From NCBI GenBank assembly GCA_038226305.1, contig JBBRQN010000004.1:127732-191731 (forward strand): a stretch of DNA of 64,000 nt, read 5' to 3'. This stretch comes from JASLDZ01 sp038226305 (GTDB taxonomy: Bacteria; Pseudomonadota; Alphaproteobacteria; Caulobacterales; Caulobacteraceae). A program made the position numbers and the translations under genes. Of this stretch, positions 35,201 to 43,614 are shown one piece after another (the first letter of the stretch is position 1; each line of letters opens with the position of its first letter). The notes under the pieces were generated by a model, which worked only from the letters and a program-made list of their open reading frames with translations, was not told where the DNA came from and ran no database searches.

Positions 35201-37524
35201 TGCGCCCGCTCTTCACCCGCCTGCAGACGCGGTTGACGGTGCTTTACGCGGCGATGTTCGGCGTCGTGCTCCTGGCCCTGTCCTGCGCCGTATATTTGGC
35301 CGCCACCCAGCAGGCGAAGTCGATCGCCTCCCAGGCCCTGTCCGCTTCCGGCGAGGTTTTCGACCGGGTGTGGGCGCTGCGGGCGGAGCGTCTGCAGAGC
35401 GGCGCGACGCTTTTGGCGCGCGACTTCGGCTTCCGCGAGGCCCTGGCTTCTCAGGATGCCCCCACGATCGCCTCGGCCGTCGACAATCTGCGGGCCCGGC
35501 TGGAGCTGGACAACGCGCTGGTGGTCGATCCCGACGGCCGCACGATCGCCGGCATCGGGCGCAACGCCGCCGCGCTCGCCCAGCAGCTGAAAGAGCCGCT
35601 GACACTCACAGGGTCGGCCCGCGGCGTGATCGTCGTGGACGGCGCCCCGGTCGAGGTCGTCGCGGTGCCCGTGCTTGCGCCAGAGTTGAAGGCCTTCATC
35701 GTCTTTGCCGTGCAGCTTGATGCGAAACAACTGCAGGCACTGACCCGGCTTTCGGCCGTGCCCCTCGTTCCCGCCGTGGTCTGGCACGAGGCGAACGGCT
35801 GGCAGGGAGCTATGTCCGCGTTCGCACCCGGCCGTCGGGCGTCGTTTGTGGATTCGGCTCTGGCCTATCCGGCGCGGGGGCCGGCGATCCTGAACGGCCG
35901 CGACGGGCCGGCGCTGGCCGTCGCCCGGCCGCTGGCGGTGCCGGAGAACGCGCCCGCCATCGCGCTCGTGCTCAGCTATTCCCTGGCGCAGGCGCTCGCA
36001 CCCTATCGCGGACTGCTGTGGGTGATCGTCGGCGTGGGCTGCCTCGGCCTGGCGCTGGTGGTGGCCGGAAGCTGGGGCCTGGCCCGGGGCGTCACCCGCC
36101 CGCTTGCCCAGCTAGCCGACGCCACGCGTCGCCTGCGCGAGGGGGAGGCGGTGCACATCGAGGTCGTGGGCCGAGACGAAGTCGGTGCCCTAGCCGCAGA
36201 CTTCAACGCCATGTCCGATGCCGTGGCCGAGCGCGAGCGTCGCATCTCCCGGGCGGCCCTGACCGACGACGAGACGGCCCTGCCCAACCGCCCCGCCCTG
36301 GAGCAGGCGGCGCGGGCCCTGTCGCAGGGTGGCGACCGCCGCCGGGTGTTCGTGGTGGCTTTCGGCGTGGATCGCTACTCCCGCCTGCGCGGCGTCGTGG
36401 GCTATGCCCCGGCCGCAGGCCTCCTGCGGACGCTGGGAGCGATCCTTTCCGAGCGCTATCCCGACTGGAAGCTGGCGCGCACCTCCACCGACGTCCTGGC
36501 TGCCACCTTCCTGGCCGGGAGCGATGCGGAGGCGACGCAGCTGGTGCTCGCGGCCAGCGAGCGGTTGCAGGGCGCGCATTCGGTGGGCGAGCACCTCATC
36601 GACGTGTGCATCGCGGCGGGCCTCTCCACCGGCGATGCCGACGAGACGGTGATCCGCCAGGCCGAGCTGGCCCTGGATGCTGCCCGCGCCGACGGCGTGG
36701 ACTTCAAGCTCTACGATCCCGAAGCCAGCCGGCGGGCGGGGGAGAACCTGCGGCTGATGCCCGACCTGCGCCGAGCCCTGAAAGCCGATGCCCTCACCCT
36801 CGTGCACCAGCCGAAATACGACGTGCGCTTGCAGAGGATCACCGGCGTCGAGAGCCTGGTGCGCTGGACCCACCCCGAACTCGGCGTCATCCCTCCCGAC
36901 CGCTTCGTGGCTATCGCGGAGCAGACCGGCGACATTCGCGCCCTAACCGAGTGGGTGCTGGACCGCGCCGTCGCCGATCAGGCCACCATGGCCGCGGCGG
37001 GGCACACGCTCGCGTTTTCAGTCAACCTCTCCGGGCGGCTGGTGAGCGACGACGGTTTCACCACCTGCGTGCTGGAACGTCTGAGGGACGCGCGCGGCCC
37101 CATGTGCCTCGAGATCACCGAGACCGCCATGATGGGCTCGCCCGAGGCCGCCGTGCGCGCCGTGGCCCGCTATGCCGAGGCGGGCGTGGACGTTTCCCTC
37201 GACGACTACGGCACGGGGCTGTGTGCCCTCGGCTATCTCAAGCGCCTGGCCGCGACCGAACTGAAGCTCGACCGGAGCCTCGTGAAGGATGTGCAGACCA
37301 GCGCCCGTGACGCGCTTCTGGTGCGCTCCACCGTCGATCTCGCCCACGGCCTCGGCATGAAGGTGGTGGCCGAAGGGGTGGAGGAGGAGTTGGGCATGAC
37401 GCTCCTGGCCGCCATGGGCTGCGACATGATCCGGGGCTACCGGATCTCGCGCCCCCTGGCCCTGGAGGCCCTGAAGACCTTCCTCGCCCCGCCTGCGATC
37501 GCGGAACGCGCCCGCACGGCCTGA
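35200..37524 (+). CDS. Membrane c-di-GMP phosphodiesterase with sensor, HAMP, degenerate GGDEF and EAL
   Basis: 774 residues. TM1 at about 10-32, a periplasmic sensor to about 265, TM2 (about 268-292), HAMP (to about 345), a degenerate GGDEF domain, and a C-terminal EAL domain. In the GGDEF the signature reads RTSTDVLA, so no cyclase activity is expected. The EAL domain keeps the catalytic Glu in ESLVRW, the Asn in SVNLSG, ITETAMM, DDYGTG, KLDRSLV and VAEGVEE, so c-di-GMP hydrolysis to pGpG is likely, although the final QGY is IRGY. Translationally coupled to the upstream cupredoxin-like gene. Confidence 0.87.
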   Translation: MRPLFTRLQTRLTVLYAAMFGVVLLALSCAVYLAATQQAKSIASQALSASGEVFDRVWALRAERLQSGATLLARDFGFREALASQDAPTIASAVDNLRARLELDNALVVDPDGRTIAGIGRNAAALAQQLKEPLTLTGSARGVIVVDGAPVEVVAVPVLAPELKAFIVFAVQLDAKQLQALTRLSAVPLVPAVVWHEANGWQGAMSAFAPGRRASFVDSALAYPARGPAILNGRDGPALAVARPLAVPENAPAIALVLSYSLAQALAPYRGLLWVIVGVGCLGLALVVAGSWGLARGVTRPLAQLADATRRLREGEAVHIEVVGRDEVGALAADFNAMSDAVAERERRISRAALTDDETALPNRPALEQAARALSQGGDRRRVFVVAFGVDRYSRLRGVVGYAPAAGLLRTLGAILSERYPDWKLARTSTDVLAATFLAGSDAEATQLVLAASERLQGAHSVGEHLIDVCIAAGLSTGDADETVIRQAELALDAARADGVDFKLYDPEASRRAGENLRLMPDLRRALKADALTLVHQPKYDVRLQRITGVESLVRWTHPELGVIPPDRFVAIAEQTGDIRALTEWVLDRAVADQATMAAAGHTLAFSVNLSGRLVSDDGFTTCVLERLRDARGPMCLEITETAMMGSPEAAVRAVARYAEAGVDVSLDDYGTGLCALGYLKRLAATELKLDRSLVKDVQTSARDALLVRSTVDLAHGLGMKVVAEGVEEELGMTLLAAMGCDMIRGYRISRPLALEALKTFLAPPAIAERARTA

Positions 37525-37569
37525 GGCCGAACGCAGAAAGTCTCTGCCCGCCGGCTCCGATTACGGGCA

Positions 37570-37583
37570 TTGCGGAACCGCAA
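37570..37583. promoter_or_regulatory. Palindrome TTGCGG-AA-CCGCAA before the Mla operon
   Basis: A perfect 6-base inverted repeat with a two-base centre, 58 bases before the ATG of the MlaE gene. The left arm plus AAC (TTGCGGAAC) is repeated at 37587-37595. Candidate operator; no factor assigned. Confidence 0.35.
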
Positions 37584-37640
37584 GCTTTGCGGAACGCTGT
37601 TCGCCAGGGTTGCGGGCAGTCTGTGTTCTTGGGGAGGATC

Positions 37641-38744
37641 ATGCAGCCGGCGCAGTTCGAGCTCGGTCGGGACGGCGAGGAGCTCGCCGTCACCGGCGAC
37701 TGGACGTCGGTCGGCATGGGCCGGGCGGCCGACAGGCTGGAGCGCGCCCTGCGTCGGCGCAGCGCCAAGCGCGTGAACGTGGCCGGGCTCGGCCGCATCG
37801 ATACGGCCGGCGCCTACGCCATACTGCATGCTACGGGCCTGGACGCCTCGGCGCTGCGCGGCGAGCGCGGAGATGTGGCGCGGCTGATGCAGCTCGTGCA
37901 GGCCGCGGTGCCTAACCGCCCGCCGCCGATCCGCCGCCCGAACACACTCTACAGCCTGCTCGTGCGGACGGGGGAGGGGGTGGCGAAGGTCTTCCTCGAC
38001 CTCTACCACACCGCCGCCTTCGTGGGCAGGCTCGCGATCTCCCTGGGGCACCTGTTCGTCAACCCGGGCCGTTTCCGCTGGGCGGCGGCGGTGGCGCAGA
38101 TGGAGCGCGCCGGGCTGGACGCCCTGCCGATCGTGGCGGTGACCAACTTCTTCGTGGGCGCCACCATCGCGTTCCTGGGCGCGACCCTGCTCACGCAGTT
38201 CGGTGCCTCCGCCTTCTCGGTGGAGCTGGTGGGCATCGCGGTGCTGCGCGAGTTCGGTGTGCTCGTCACCGGCATCATCCTGGCGGGGCGCTCCGCCTCG
38301 TCGTTCGCGGCCGAACTCGGGGCCATGAAGATGAACCAGGAGGTGGACGCCATGGAGACCATGGGGGTCGATTCGTTCGACGCCCTCGTGCTCCCGCGGT
38401 TCACCGCCATGCTGACGATGATGCCGCTCCTGACGTTCATCGCCATGATCGCTGGCCTGGCGGGGGGCGTGGTCGTGGTGTGGGCGGTGCTGAACCTGTC
38501 GCCGGCGTTCTTCTTCCAGCGGCTTCTGGACAACGTGGGGCCGAAGCAGCTGTGGGTCGGCATCGTCAAGGCGCCGGTCATGGCCGTGGTGATCGCCGCC
38601 ATCGGCTGCCGTCAGGGGCTTGAGGTGGGCGGAGACGTGGAGCAGCTCGGGCGCAGGGTCACGACCGCCGTGGTGCAGTCGCTGTTCGCGATCATCGTGC
38701 TGGATGCGATCTTCGCGCTCATCTTCATGCAGCTGAACGTATGA
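37641..38744 (+). CDS. MlaE-type lipid ABC transporter permease with N-terminal STAS domain
   Basis: Inner-membrane subunit of an MCE/Mla phospholipid transporter, 367 residues. The first 95 residues form a STAS-like domain (LAVTGDWTSVGMGRAADRL, GRIDTAGAYAILHATG), the module that is a separate MlaB protein in E. coli. The MlaE domain follows, with GAMKMNQEVDAMETMGVD, which contains the coupling helix, and five or so helices. ATG 37641 has GGGGAGG just upstream. First gene of a four-gene operon with overlapping starts. Direction of lipid movement cannot be told from sequence. Confidence 0.9.
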   Translation: MQPAQFELGRDGEELAVTGDWTSVGMGRAADRLERALRRRSAKRVNVAGLGRIDTAGAYAILHATGLDASALRGERGDVARLMQLVQAAVPNRPPPIRRPNTLYSLLVRTGEGVAKVFLDLYHTAAFVGRLAISLGHLFVNPGRFRWAAAVAQMERAGLDALPIVAVTNFFVGATIAFLGATLLTQFGASAFSVELVGIAVLREFGVLVTGIILAGRSASSFAAELGAMKMNQEVDAMETMGVDSFDALVLPRFTAMLTMMPLLTFIAMIAGLAGGVVVVWAVLNLSPAFFFQRLLDNVGPKQLWVGIVKAPVMAVVIAAIGCRQGLEVGGDVEQLGRRVTTAVVQSLFAIIVLDAIFALIFMQLNV

Positions 38745-39622
38745 GCGAGCTTCCCATCCTGGCCCGCCGCGAGGCGCCCGGCCCCGACGCCGAGACGGTG
38801 ATCGTGGTGAAGGGCCTCGTCTCGCGCTTCGAAGACAACGTGGTTCACGACGGCCTCGATCTGGAGGTGCGCAAGGGCGAGGTGATCGGCCTCGTCGGCG
38901 GCTCCGGCGCGGGCAAGTCGGTGCTGCTCAACACCCTGATCGGCCTGCGCGACCCCGACGGCGGCTCGGTGGAGGTGCTGGGCGTCGACGTCCACAAAGC
39001 CGACGATGCCGCCCGCGAGGGGCTGGAGCGTCGCTGGGGCATCCTGTTCCAGTCGGGCGCGCTGTTCTCCGCCCTGTCGGTGCGCGAGAACGTGGGGGCG
39101 CCCTTGCGGGAGCATGCCCGCCTGACCCCGCACATGGTGGATTCCCTGGCCGACCTGAAGATCGCCCTCTCCGGCCTTCCGGCCTCGGCGGGCGACCTGC
39201 GGCCGGCTGAGCTTTCGGGCGGCATGAAGAAGCGCGCCGGCCTCGCCCGCGCCATCGCCCTCGACCCCGAGCTTCTGTTCCTGGACGAGCCGACCGCGGG
39301 GCTGGACCCGATCTCGGCCGAGCAGTTCGACCAGCTGATCAACACTCTGTCGGCCAACCTCGGTTTGACGGTGTTCATGATCACCCACGACCTCGACAGC
39401 CTCTACGCCGTCTGCGACCGGGTGGCGGTGATCGCCGACAAGAAGGTCGTGGCCGTGGCCCCCATCGCCGAACTTGAGCGTTCCGACCATCCGTGGATCC
39501 GGGAGTACTTCCTCGGTCCGCGCGGGCGGGCAGCCGCCGGGGCGGACGGCAAGCGCTCCGAAACCTCCAAAGACTCTGACTGGGCCCTGCCGGCGACGCC
39601 GGATGGCGGAGAGACCGACTGA
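38741..39622 (+). CDS. MlaF-type ABC transporter ATPase
   Basis: ATP-binding subunit of the lipid transporter, 293 residues. Walker A GGSGAGKS near residue 50, Q-loop ILFQSGALF, signature LSGGMKKRAGLARA, Walker B LLFLDEPTAGLD and switch His in MITHDLDS are all present. The FQSGALFSALSVRENV stretch is typical of MlaF. A short polar C-terminal tail of about 40 residues follows the domain. ATG overlaps the permease stop (ATGA), and its TGA overlaps the MCE gene start. Confidence 0.93.
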   Translation: MSELPILARREAPGPDAETVIVVKGLVSRFEDNVVHDGLDLEVRKGEVIGLVGGSGAGKSVLLNTLIGLRDPDGGSVEVLGVDVHKADDAAREGLERRWGILFQSGALFSALSVRENVGAPLREHARLTPHMVDSLADLKIALSGLPASAGDLRPAELSGGMKKRAGLARAIALDPELLFLDEPTAGLDPISAEQFDQLINTLSANLGLTVFMITHDLDSLYAVCDRVAVIADKKVVAVAPIAELERSDHPWIREYFLGPRGRAAAGADGKRSETSKDSDWALPATPDGGETD

Positions 39623-40560
39623 TGGAACGCAACGCCAATTATGCCCTCGTGGGTCTGATCTCCATGCTCCTGTTCATGGGGTTGCTGGTCTTCGTGGTGT
39701 GGCTGGCCCGGCTGCAGTTCACCAAGGCCTACGACCTGTACGACGTGGACTTCAAAGGCCCCGTGCGCGGCCTCTCGTCCGGGGGCGAGGTCTATTTCAA
39801 CGGCATCAAGGTGGGCGAGGTGACCAAGCTCAGCCTCGACAAGGCCAACCCCAACCGGGTGGTCGCCCGCATCCGCACCAGCTCCGACGCGCCCATTCGC
39901 GAAGACTCCACGGCCAGCCTGGAGCCGCAGGGCATCACGGGGGTGAACTACATGCAGATCACCGCCGGCACGCTCACCAAGCCGCTCCTCAAGGACGTGA
40001 CGCCGCCAGGCCAGGTGCCGGTGATCAAGACGGCGCAGAGCCAGCTCGAAAGCCTGCTCGAAGGGGGCGGCACGGTGCTCGCCCGCACCGTCGATGCGCT
40101 CGACCGGGTGAACAGGCTCCTGTCCGACAAGAACATCGCCACCTTCGGCGCCACCCTCACAGACATCCAGGCGGTGACCGGAGAGGTGCGCAACCAGAAG
40201 CAGCTCCTGGGCGACCTCGACACCACGATCAAAGGCCTGGATGCCACGTCTAAGAAATTCGGCACCGTGGCCGACACCGCCAACAGCCTCCTGAACGGCG
40301 ACGGCAAGAAGACTCTGGCCAACATCACCGACACGTCGGACCAGCTGCGCGCCACGGCCATCGACCTGCGCAACACGATCGCCAAGCTGGAGGGCCCCAC
40401 CGCCAACTTCGCCAGCACGGGCCTGCCGCAGCTGACCCGCTCGGTCGTCAGCCTGCAGGAGGCCGCCGAAAGCCTCAATCGGCTGGTGGGCGAGGTGGAA
40501 GCCAATCCCCAGGCGCTGATCTCCAAGGCCCCCGCAAAGGAAGTGACGGTGAAGCCGTGA
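39622..40560 (+). CDS. MlaD-type MCE domain lipid-binding protein
   Basis: Periplasmic substrate-binding subunit anchored by an N-terminal helix (about residues 10-32), 312 residues. The MCE domain spans about 37-115 (YDVDFKGPVRGLSSGGEV split over strands, YFNGIKVGEV, LEPQGITGVNYMQI). The remainder, about 130-300, is a long helical, coiled-coil-like region (LSDKNIATFGATLTDI, ADTANSLLNGDG) as in MCE proteins that form hexameric rings with a helical extension. The overlap with both neighbours indicates coupled synthesis. Confidence 0.9.
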   Translation: MERNANYALVGLISMLLFMGLLVFVVWLARLQFTKAYDLYDVDFKGPVRGLSSGGEVYFNGIKVGEVTKLSLDKANPNRVVARIRTSSDAPIREDSTASLEPQGITGVNYMQITAGTLTKPLLKDVTPPGQVPVIKTAQSQLESLLEGGGTVLARTVDALDRVNRLLSDKNIATFGATLTDIQAVTGEVRNQKQLLGDLDTTIKGLDATSKKFGTVADTANSLLNGDGKKTLANITDTSDQLRATAIDLRNTIAKLEGPTANFASTGLPQLTRSVVSLQEAAESLNRLVGEVEANPQALISKAPAKEVTVKP

Positions 40561-41315
40561 ACAAGTCCCGCCTTCTCATCCTGACTGCGGTCGGTGCCCT
40601 GGGCGCAGGCGCGCTTTCCGGCTGCGTGTCGCTCCTGCCCAAGACCAAGCCCGCCCAGCTCTACCGCTTCGGCTACACCCCGGCGCAGGGCGAGGCGCCG
40701 GCCCTTTCAGAGGGGGATGCGGCCGCGCGGGTGGGGGTGATCTTCCTGCCCCCCAACCTGCCGAGGCCTGCGGGCAACGACCAGCTCCTCACCTACACCG
40801 GCGATCAGGCGGCCTATATCGGCGAAAGCCGCTGGGTGGCCCCCGCCTTCACCCTGTTCCAGGGCGCTGTGGAAGACGCTTTCACGACCTCGGCCCGGGT
40901 GCGCCTGGCCAAGCGCTCGGACGCTGGCTCTGCCGACGTCAGCCTGCGGGTGGACGTGAGCCGGTTCGAGACCGTCTATGCCACCCCCGGCGCCATTCCC
41001 CGGGTGCGGGTGACCTTCCGCGCCACGCTTCTCCTGCGTGACGGCAGCTTCGCCGGCGATCGTGTGTTCACCGATACCGAGGCGGCGACGGACAATCGCG
41101 TCGGGCCCATCGTCAACGCCTACGACGCCGCTGTGTCCAAGACGCTGGGCGAGCTCGTGGACTGGACCGAGCGCCAGGCTCCGGGAATGATGGCCCAGCA
41201 GCGCGGCCCGCGCCCGGCCCTGCCCAACCCCGCACCGCCCCTGTCGCGGGTGCGGGGGGCGTCCTCCACGAACACCACATCCACGTCCAGTACGACGGTT
41301 ACCGTGCCGCGCTGA
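40557..41315 (+). CDS. ABC-type transport auxiliary lipoprotein (PqiC-like)
   Basis: Lipoprotein of 252 residues with lipobox GALSGC at about residue 22, followed by a domain of the ABC_trans_aux/PqiC family (LYRFGYTPA, RVGVIFLPPNLPR, LTYTGDQAAYIGESRWVAP). It is anchored in the outer membrane and completes the MCE transporter. A Ser/Thr-rich low-complexity tail ends the protein. GTG 40557 overlaps the MCE gene stop. Last gene of the operon, 66 bases before tRNA-Thr. Confidence 0.82.
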   Translation: MNKSRLLILTAVGALGAGALSGCVSLLPKTKPAQLYRFGYTPAQGEAPALSEGDAAARVGVIFLPPNLPRPAGNDQLLTYTGDQAAYIGESRWVAPAFTLFQGAVEDAFTTSARVRLAKRSDAGSADVSLRVDVSRFETVYATPGAIPRVRVTFRATLLLRDGSFAGDRVFTDTEAATDNRVGPIVNAYDAAVSKTLGELVDWTERQAPGMMAQQRGPRPALPNPAPPLSRVRGASSTNTTSTSSTTVTVPR

Positions 41316-41336
41316 GCGCGGTTCGCGCCTTTCTGC

Positions 41337-41365
41337 TTTTCACCTGCGGCGCGGTTCGCTATAGC
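41337..41365 (+). promoter_or_regulatory. Putative promoter of tRNA-Thr
   Basis: TTTTCA (41337-41342), 17 bases, TATAGC (41360-41365). Each box matches the sigma-70 consensus at 4 of 6 positions. Transcription would start near 41372, ten bases before the mature tRNA. Confidence 0.4.
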
Positions 41366-41381
41366 GCGCCACTCCCGACGT

Positions 41382-41456
<75 letters not shown>

Positions 41457-41457
41457 T

Positions 41458-41488
41458 CCTCCCCGGCTCCCTAAAGGGGCCGGGGAGG
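41458..41488. terminator. Strong hairpin after tRNA-Thr
   Basis: CCTCCCCGGC and GCCGGGGAGG form a perfect 10-base stem; the loop can pair further (CCCT/AGGG). It begins one base after CCA and lies 24 bases before the convergent GST gene stop, so it may stop both transcripts. The CCTCCCC/GGGGAGG arms match the repeats at 19.7-19.9 kb. Confidence 0.6.
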
Positions 41489-41511
41489 TTCAACTCCCAA
41501 CCAGCGCCAGG

Positions 41512-42303
41512 CTATTTCGGGATCTGCAGCGGTGCGCGCGGACCCGCCGGGGCGTGGGCGGGCAGCACCTTCAGGTTGCCTATCATCCCGTCCGGCCGAG
41601 CCTTGGCCAGCATCCGCTTGTAGGCAGGGCGGGCTTCGATGCGGGTCTTCCACTCGGCCACCCTGGGAAACTGCGTCACGTCCACGAGGTTGAGGGTGGT
41701 CGCCACGTTCAGGGGGAACATCATCATGATGTCCGCGCCCGAGAACGCCGCCCCGCCGAACCACGGGTGCTGGCCCAGGAACGCCTCGGCGAACTGAACG
41801 GTGGCTTCGGAGTCCACCAGGGGCGAGCGGGCCTTGGGCGGGTTGGCCAGCCACGCCCGGTAGTCGGAGAACAGGCGCGAGGCGAGGGAGCCCTCGGCGT
41901 AGTGCATCCACATGAGATAGGCGGGATAGTCGGGGCTGTTCAGCGCCGGATGCAGCTTGTCGGGCGCGTGGCGGTTCAGGATCAGCTCGATGATGGCACC
42001 GGATTCCACCAGGATCGCGTCGCCATAGCGCACCGTCGGGGCCATCGGCACGATCGGGCTCAGGGCCCGGATCAGGGCCATCGAGCCCGCGAGGTCGCCG
42101 CGCTTGAACTCCAGCTTGTAGGGGAAGCCCAGCTCCTCCATCAGCCATACGATCCGTTCTGACCGCCGGCCTTCCAGGTGGTAGATGGTGATGTCGGGCA
42201 GGGGGGTCGCGGCGCGGGCCGATCCGGCCGCGACAGCGGCGGAGGCCAGGCCGAGGCCCGCTGCGACCTTGAGGGACGTTCGGCGATCGATGGGCGTTTG
42301 CAT
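41512..42303 (-). CDS. Glutathione S-transferase family protein with Tat signal peptide
   Basis: 263 residues. Unusually for a GST, it begins with a twin-arginine leader (DRRTSLKVAAGLGLASAAVA, then AGSARA). The mature part is a normal GST: thioredoxin-like domain about 38-115 (ITIYHLEGRRSERIVWLMEE, with VESGAIIELIL) and a helical C-terminal domain (AYLMWMHYAEGSL, WFGGAAFSGADIMMMF). ATG 42303 has AGGAAG upstream, which supports the signal peptide being real; an upstream in-frame ATG at 42432 would extend it with unlikely sequence. Export implies a periplasmic role or a non-glutathione ligand. It is close to the tatABC genes, but divergent. Confidence 0.85.
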   Translation of the reverse strand: MQTPIDRRTSLKVAAGLGLASAAVAAGSARAATPLPDITIYHLEGRRSERIVWLMEELGFPYKLEFKRGDLAGSMALIRALSPIVPMAPTVRYGDAILVESGAIIELILNRHAPDKLHPALNSPDYPAYLMWMHYAEGSLASRLFSDYRAWLANPPKARSPLVDSEATVQFAEAFLGQHPWFGGAAFSGADIMMMFPLNVATTLNLVDVTQFPRVAEWKTRIEARPAYKRMLAKARPDGMIGNLKVLPAHAPAGPRAPLQIPK

Positions 42304-42423
42304 GGGGCTTCCTCGATTGTTCTTGTTCAAGCCCAGGCTCGTGTCTTTGGCCTGGCGCGCGAAGGCTAGGCTGCGGCAGCCGGTTGGCCAACGGTCGCGC
42401 TTGCATGCGATGGGCGTGCGGGG

Positions 42424-42576
42424 ATGAACCACACCCCTTCAGACGCCCGGTCCCGGCGGCTGGCGCAGGCGCTGCGTGACAATCTGCGGCGGCGAAAGGC
42501 CCCGCCCGAAGGCGCGCAGAGCGACCCGGAACCGCCTCCCGCCGCTCCGCCCGAGGGCAATCCAGCCGAGGCGTGA
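42424..42576 (+). CDS. Small basic protein upstream of tatA
   Basis: A 50-residue ORF starting at ATG behind GGGG, ending at TGA 42574-42576. The core RRLAQALRDNLRRRKA is strongly basic and helical, followed by a Pro/Glu/Ala tail. Short proteins with an ALRxNLxRRK core occur ahead of tat genes in other alphaproteobacteria as far as I recall, which supports coding. Function unknown; it may bind nucleic acid or ribosomes. Confidence 0.5.
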   Translation: MNHTPSDARSRRLAQALRDNLRRRKAPPEGAQSDPEPPPAAPPEGNPAEA

Positions 42577-42587
42577 CGACGCGGCGG

Positions 42588-42616
42588 TTGGCCCTGCATC
42601 TGCGAAGGCCTATATT
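42588..42616 (+). promoter_or_regulatory. Putative promoter of tatABC
   Basis: TTGGCC (42588-42593), 17 bases, TATATT (42611-42616): 4 of 6 and 5 of 6 matches to sigma-70 boxes. The predicted start is about 55 bases before the tatA ATG. Confidence 0.45.
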
Positions 42617-42678
42617 CGTATCAACTCAGTCCAGCCCGGGCCAATCCGGGCAGACGCGATTCTTCGGAGTATCCTTCC

Positions 42679-42909
42679 ATGATGGGCAGCTTGAGCATCT
42701 GGCACTGGCTGATCCTGGCCGCCGTGGTCGCAGTGTTCTTCGGTGGGCGTGGCAAGCTGAGCTCGATCATGGGCGACGCCGCCAAGGGCATCCGCGCCTT
42801 CAAGGACGGGCTGAAGGACGAGGAGCTAGGCCACGAGAAGGCCCCCGCTCCCCCCGGCGCCATCGCCAACGAATCCACGCTCGAGCGTCAGGCCGGCGAA
42901 AAGCACTAG
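42679..42909 (+). CDS. tatA: Twin-arginine translocase subunit TatA
   Basis: 76 residues. One N-terminal membrane helix (IWHWLILAAVVAVFFGG) followed by the FGGRGKL hinge and the amphipathic helix (SSIMGDAAKGIRAFKDGL) define TatA, which multimerises to form the pore for folded proteins. A short acidic tail follows. ATG 42682 is a second possible start. Followed 72 bases later by tatB. Confidence 0.93.
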   Translation: MMGSLSIWHWLILAAVVAVFFGGRGKLSSIMGDAAKGIRAFKDGLKDEELGHEKAPAPPGAIANESTLERQAGEKH

Positions 42910-42981
42910 CCTTCGGCCAGCGCTGACCGGTTTTCCGGCCCGGCGCTGCACGTTCCCGTCCGCCCGTCGACCTCGTGAGCC

Positions 42982-43614
42982 ATGCTGCCTGAGTTCAACC
43001 CGATCGAGCTGCTGTTCCTCGGGGCCTTCGCCCTTGTGGTGATCGGCCCCAAGGACCTGCCCATGGTGCTGCGCCGCATCGGCCAGTTCACGGCCCGGAT
43101 GCGCGGGCTTGCGGCCGAGTTCCGCTCTTCCTTCGACGAGATGGCCCGCCAGTCCGAGCTCGACGAGCTTCGCAAGGAGGTCGACGCCCTGCGCTCCGGG
43201 TCGTTCATGTCCACTCACACGGCCGACCTGAAGACCCACGTGGACGAGATCAACCAGCACCTCTCGACCCCGTATTGGGAGCAGCCGTCGATCTACGGCT
43301 CCGAACCGGGGGTGCTGCCCGCATCGGATGCAAGCATCGCTTCGGAGGCCGACGAGGTTTCGGCCCTGCCGCCGCCCACGGCCGACGTGCAGCCCCGCGC
43401 GCCCCGCACCCCCTCCAAGGTGCGTGCCGCGCAGAAAGCCTTCGCCCCCGACTCGCCCTCCGACGTGGCGGCCTTCGCCCAGAGCCGTGCGGCCGCTGCC
43501 GCGGAGGCTCAGCCCGAAGCCGCTCCTGCGCCAAAGGCTGAGCCGGTGAAGGCCCCCCGCAAGCGCGTTTCCAAGTCTGCCGCCGCAGCCCCCGCCTCGC
43601 CCGAGGTTGCGTGA
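42982..43614 (+). CDS. tatB: Twin-arginine translocase subunit TatB
   Basis: 210 residues. Begins with the short membrane helix IELLFLGAFALVVIGPKDLP, in which the Glu8-equivalent and GPK hinge are typical of TatB, then the amphipathic helix (VLRRIGQFTARMRGLAAEF). TatB receives Tat signal peptides together with TatC. The C-terminal hundred residues are Ala/Pro-rich low-complexity sequence, common in alphaproteobacterial TatB. The stop overlaps the tatC GTG start by four bases. Confidence 0.93.
   Translation: MLPEFNPIELLFLGAFALVVIGPKDLPMVLRRIGQFTARMRGLAAEFRSSFDEMARQSELDELRKEVDALRSGSFMSTHTADLKTHVDEINQHLSTPYWEQPSIYGSEPGVLPASDASIASEADEVSALPPPTADVQPRAPRTPSKVRAAQKAFAPDSPSDVAAFAQSRAAAAAEAQPEAAPAPKAEPVKAPRKRVSKSAAAAPASPEVA

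Noticed and set aside
37573..37600. EcfG-type general stress promoter GGAAC-N16-CGCT before the Mla operon
   Set aside because: The -10 differs from CGTT and the site sits inside a palindrome with repeated half sites, so the match is likely accidental.
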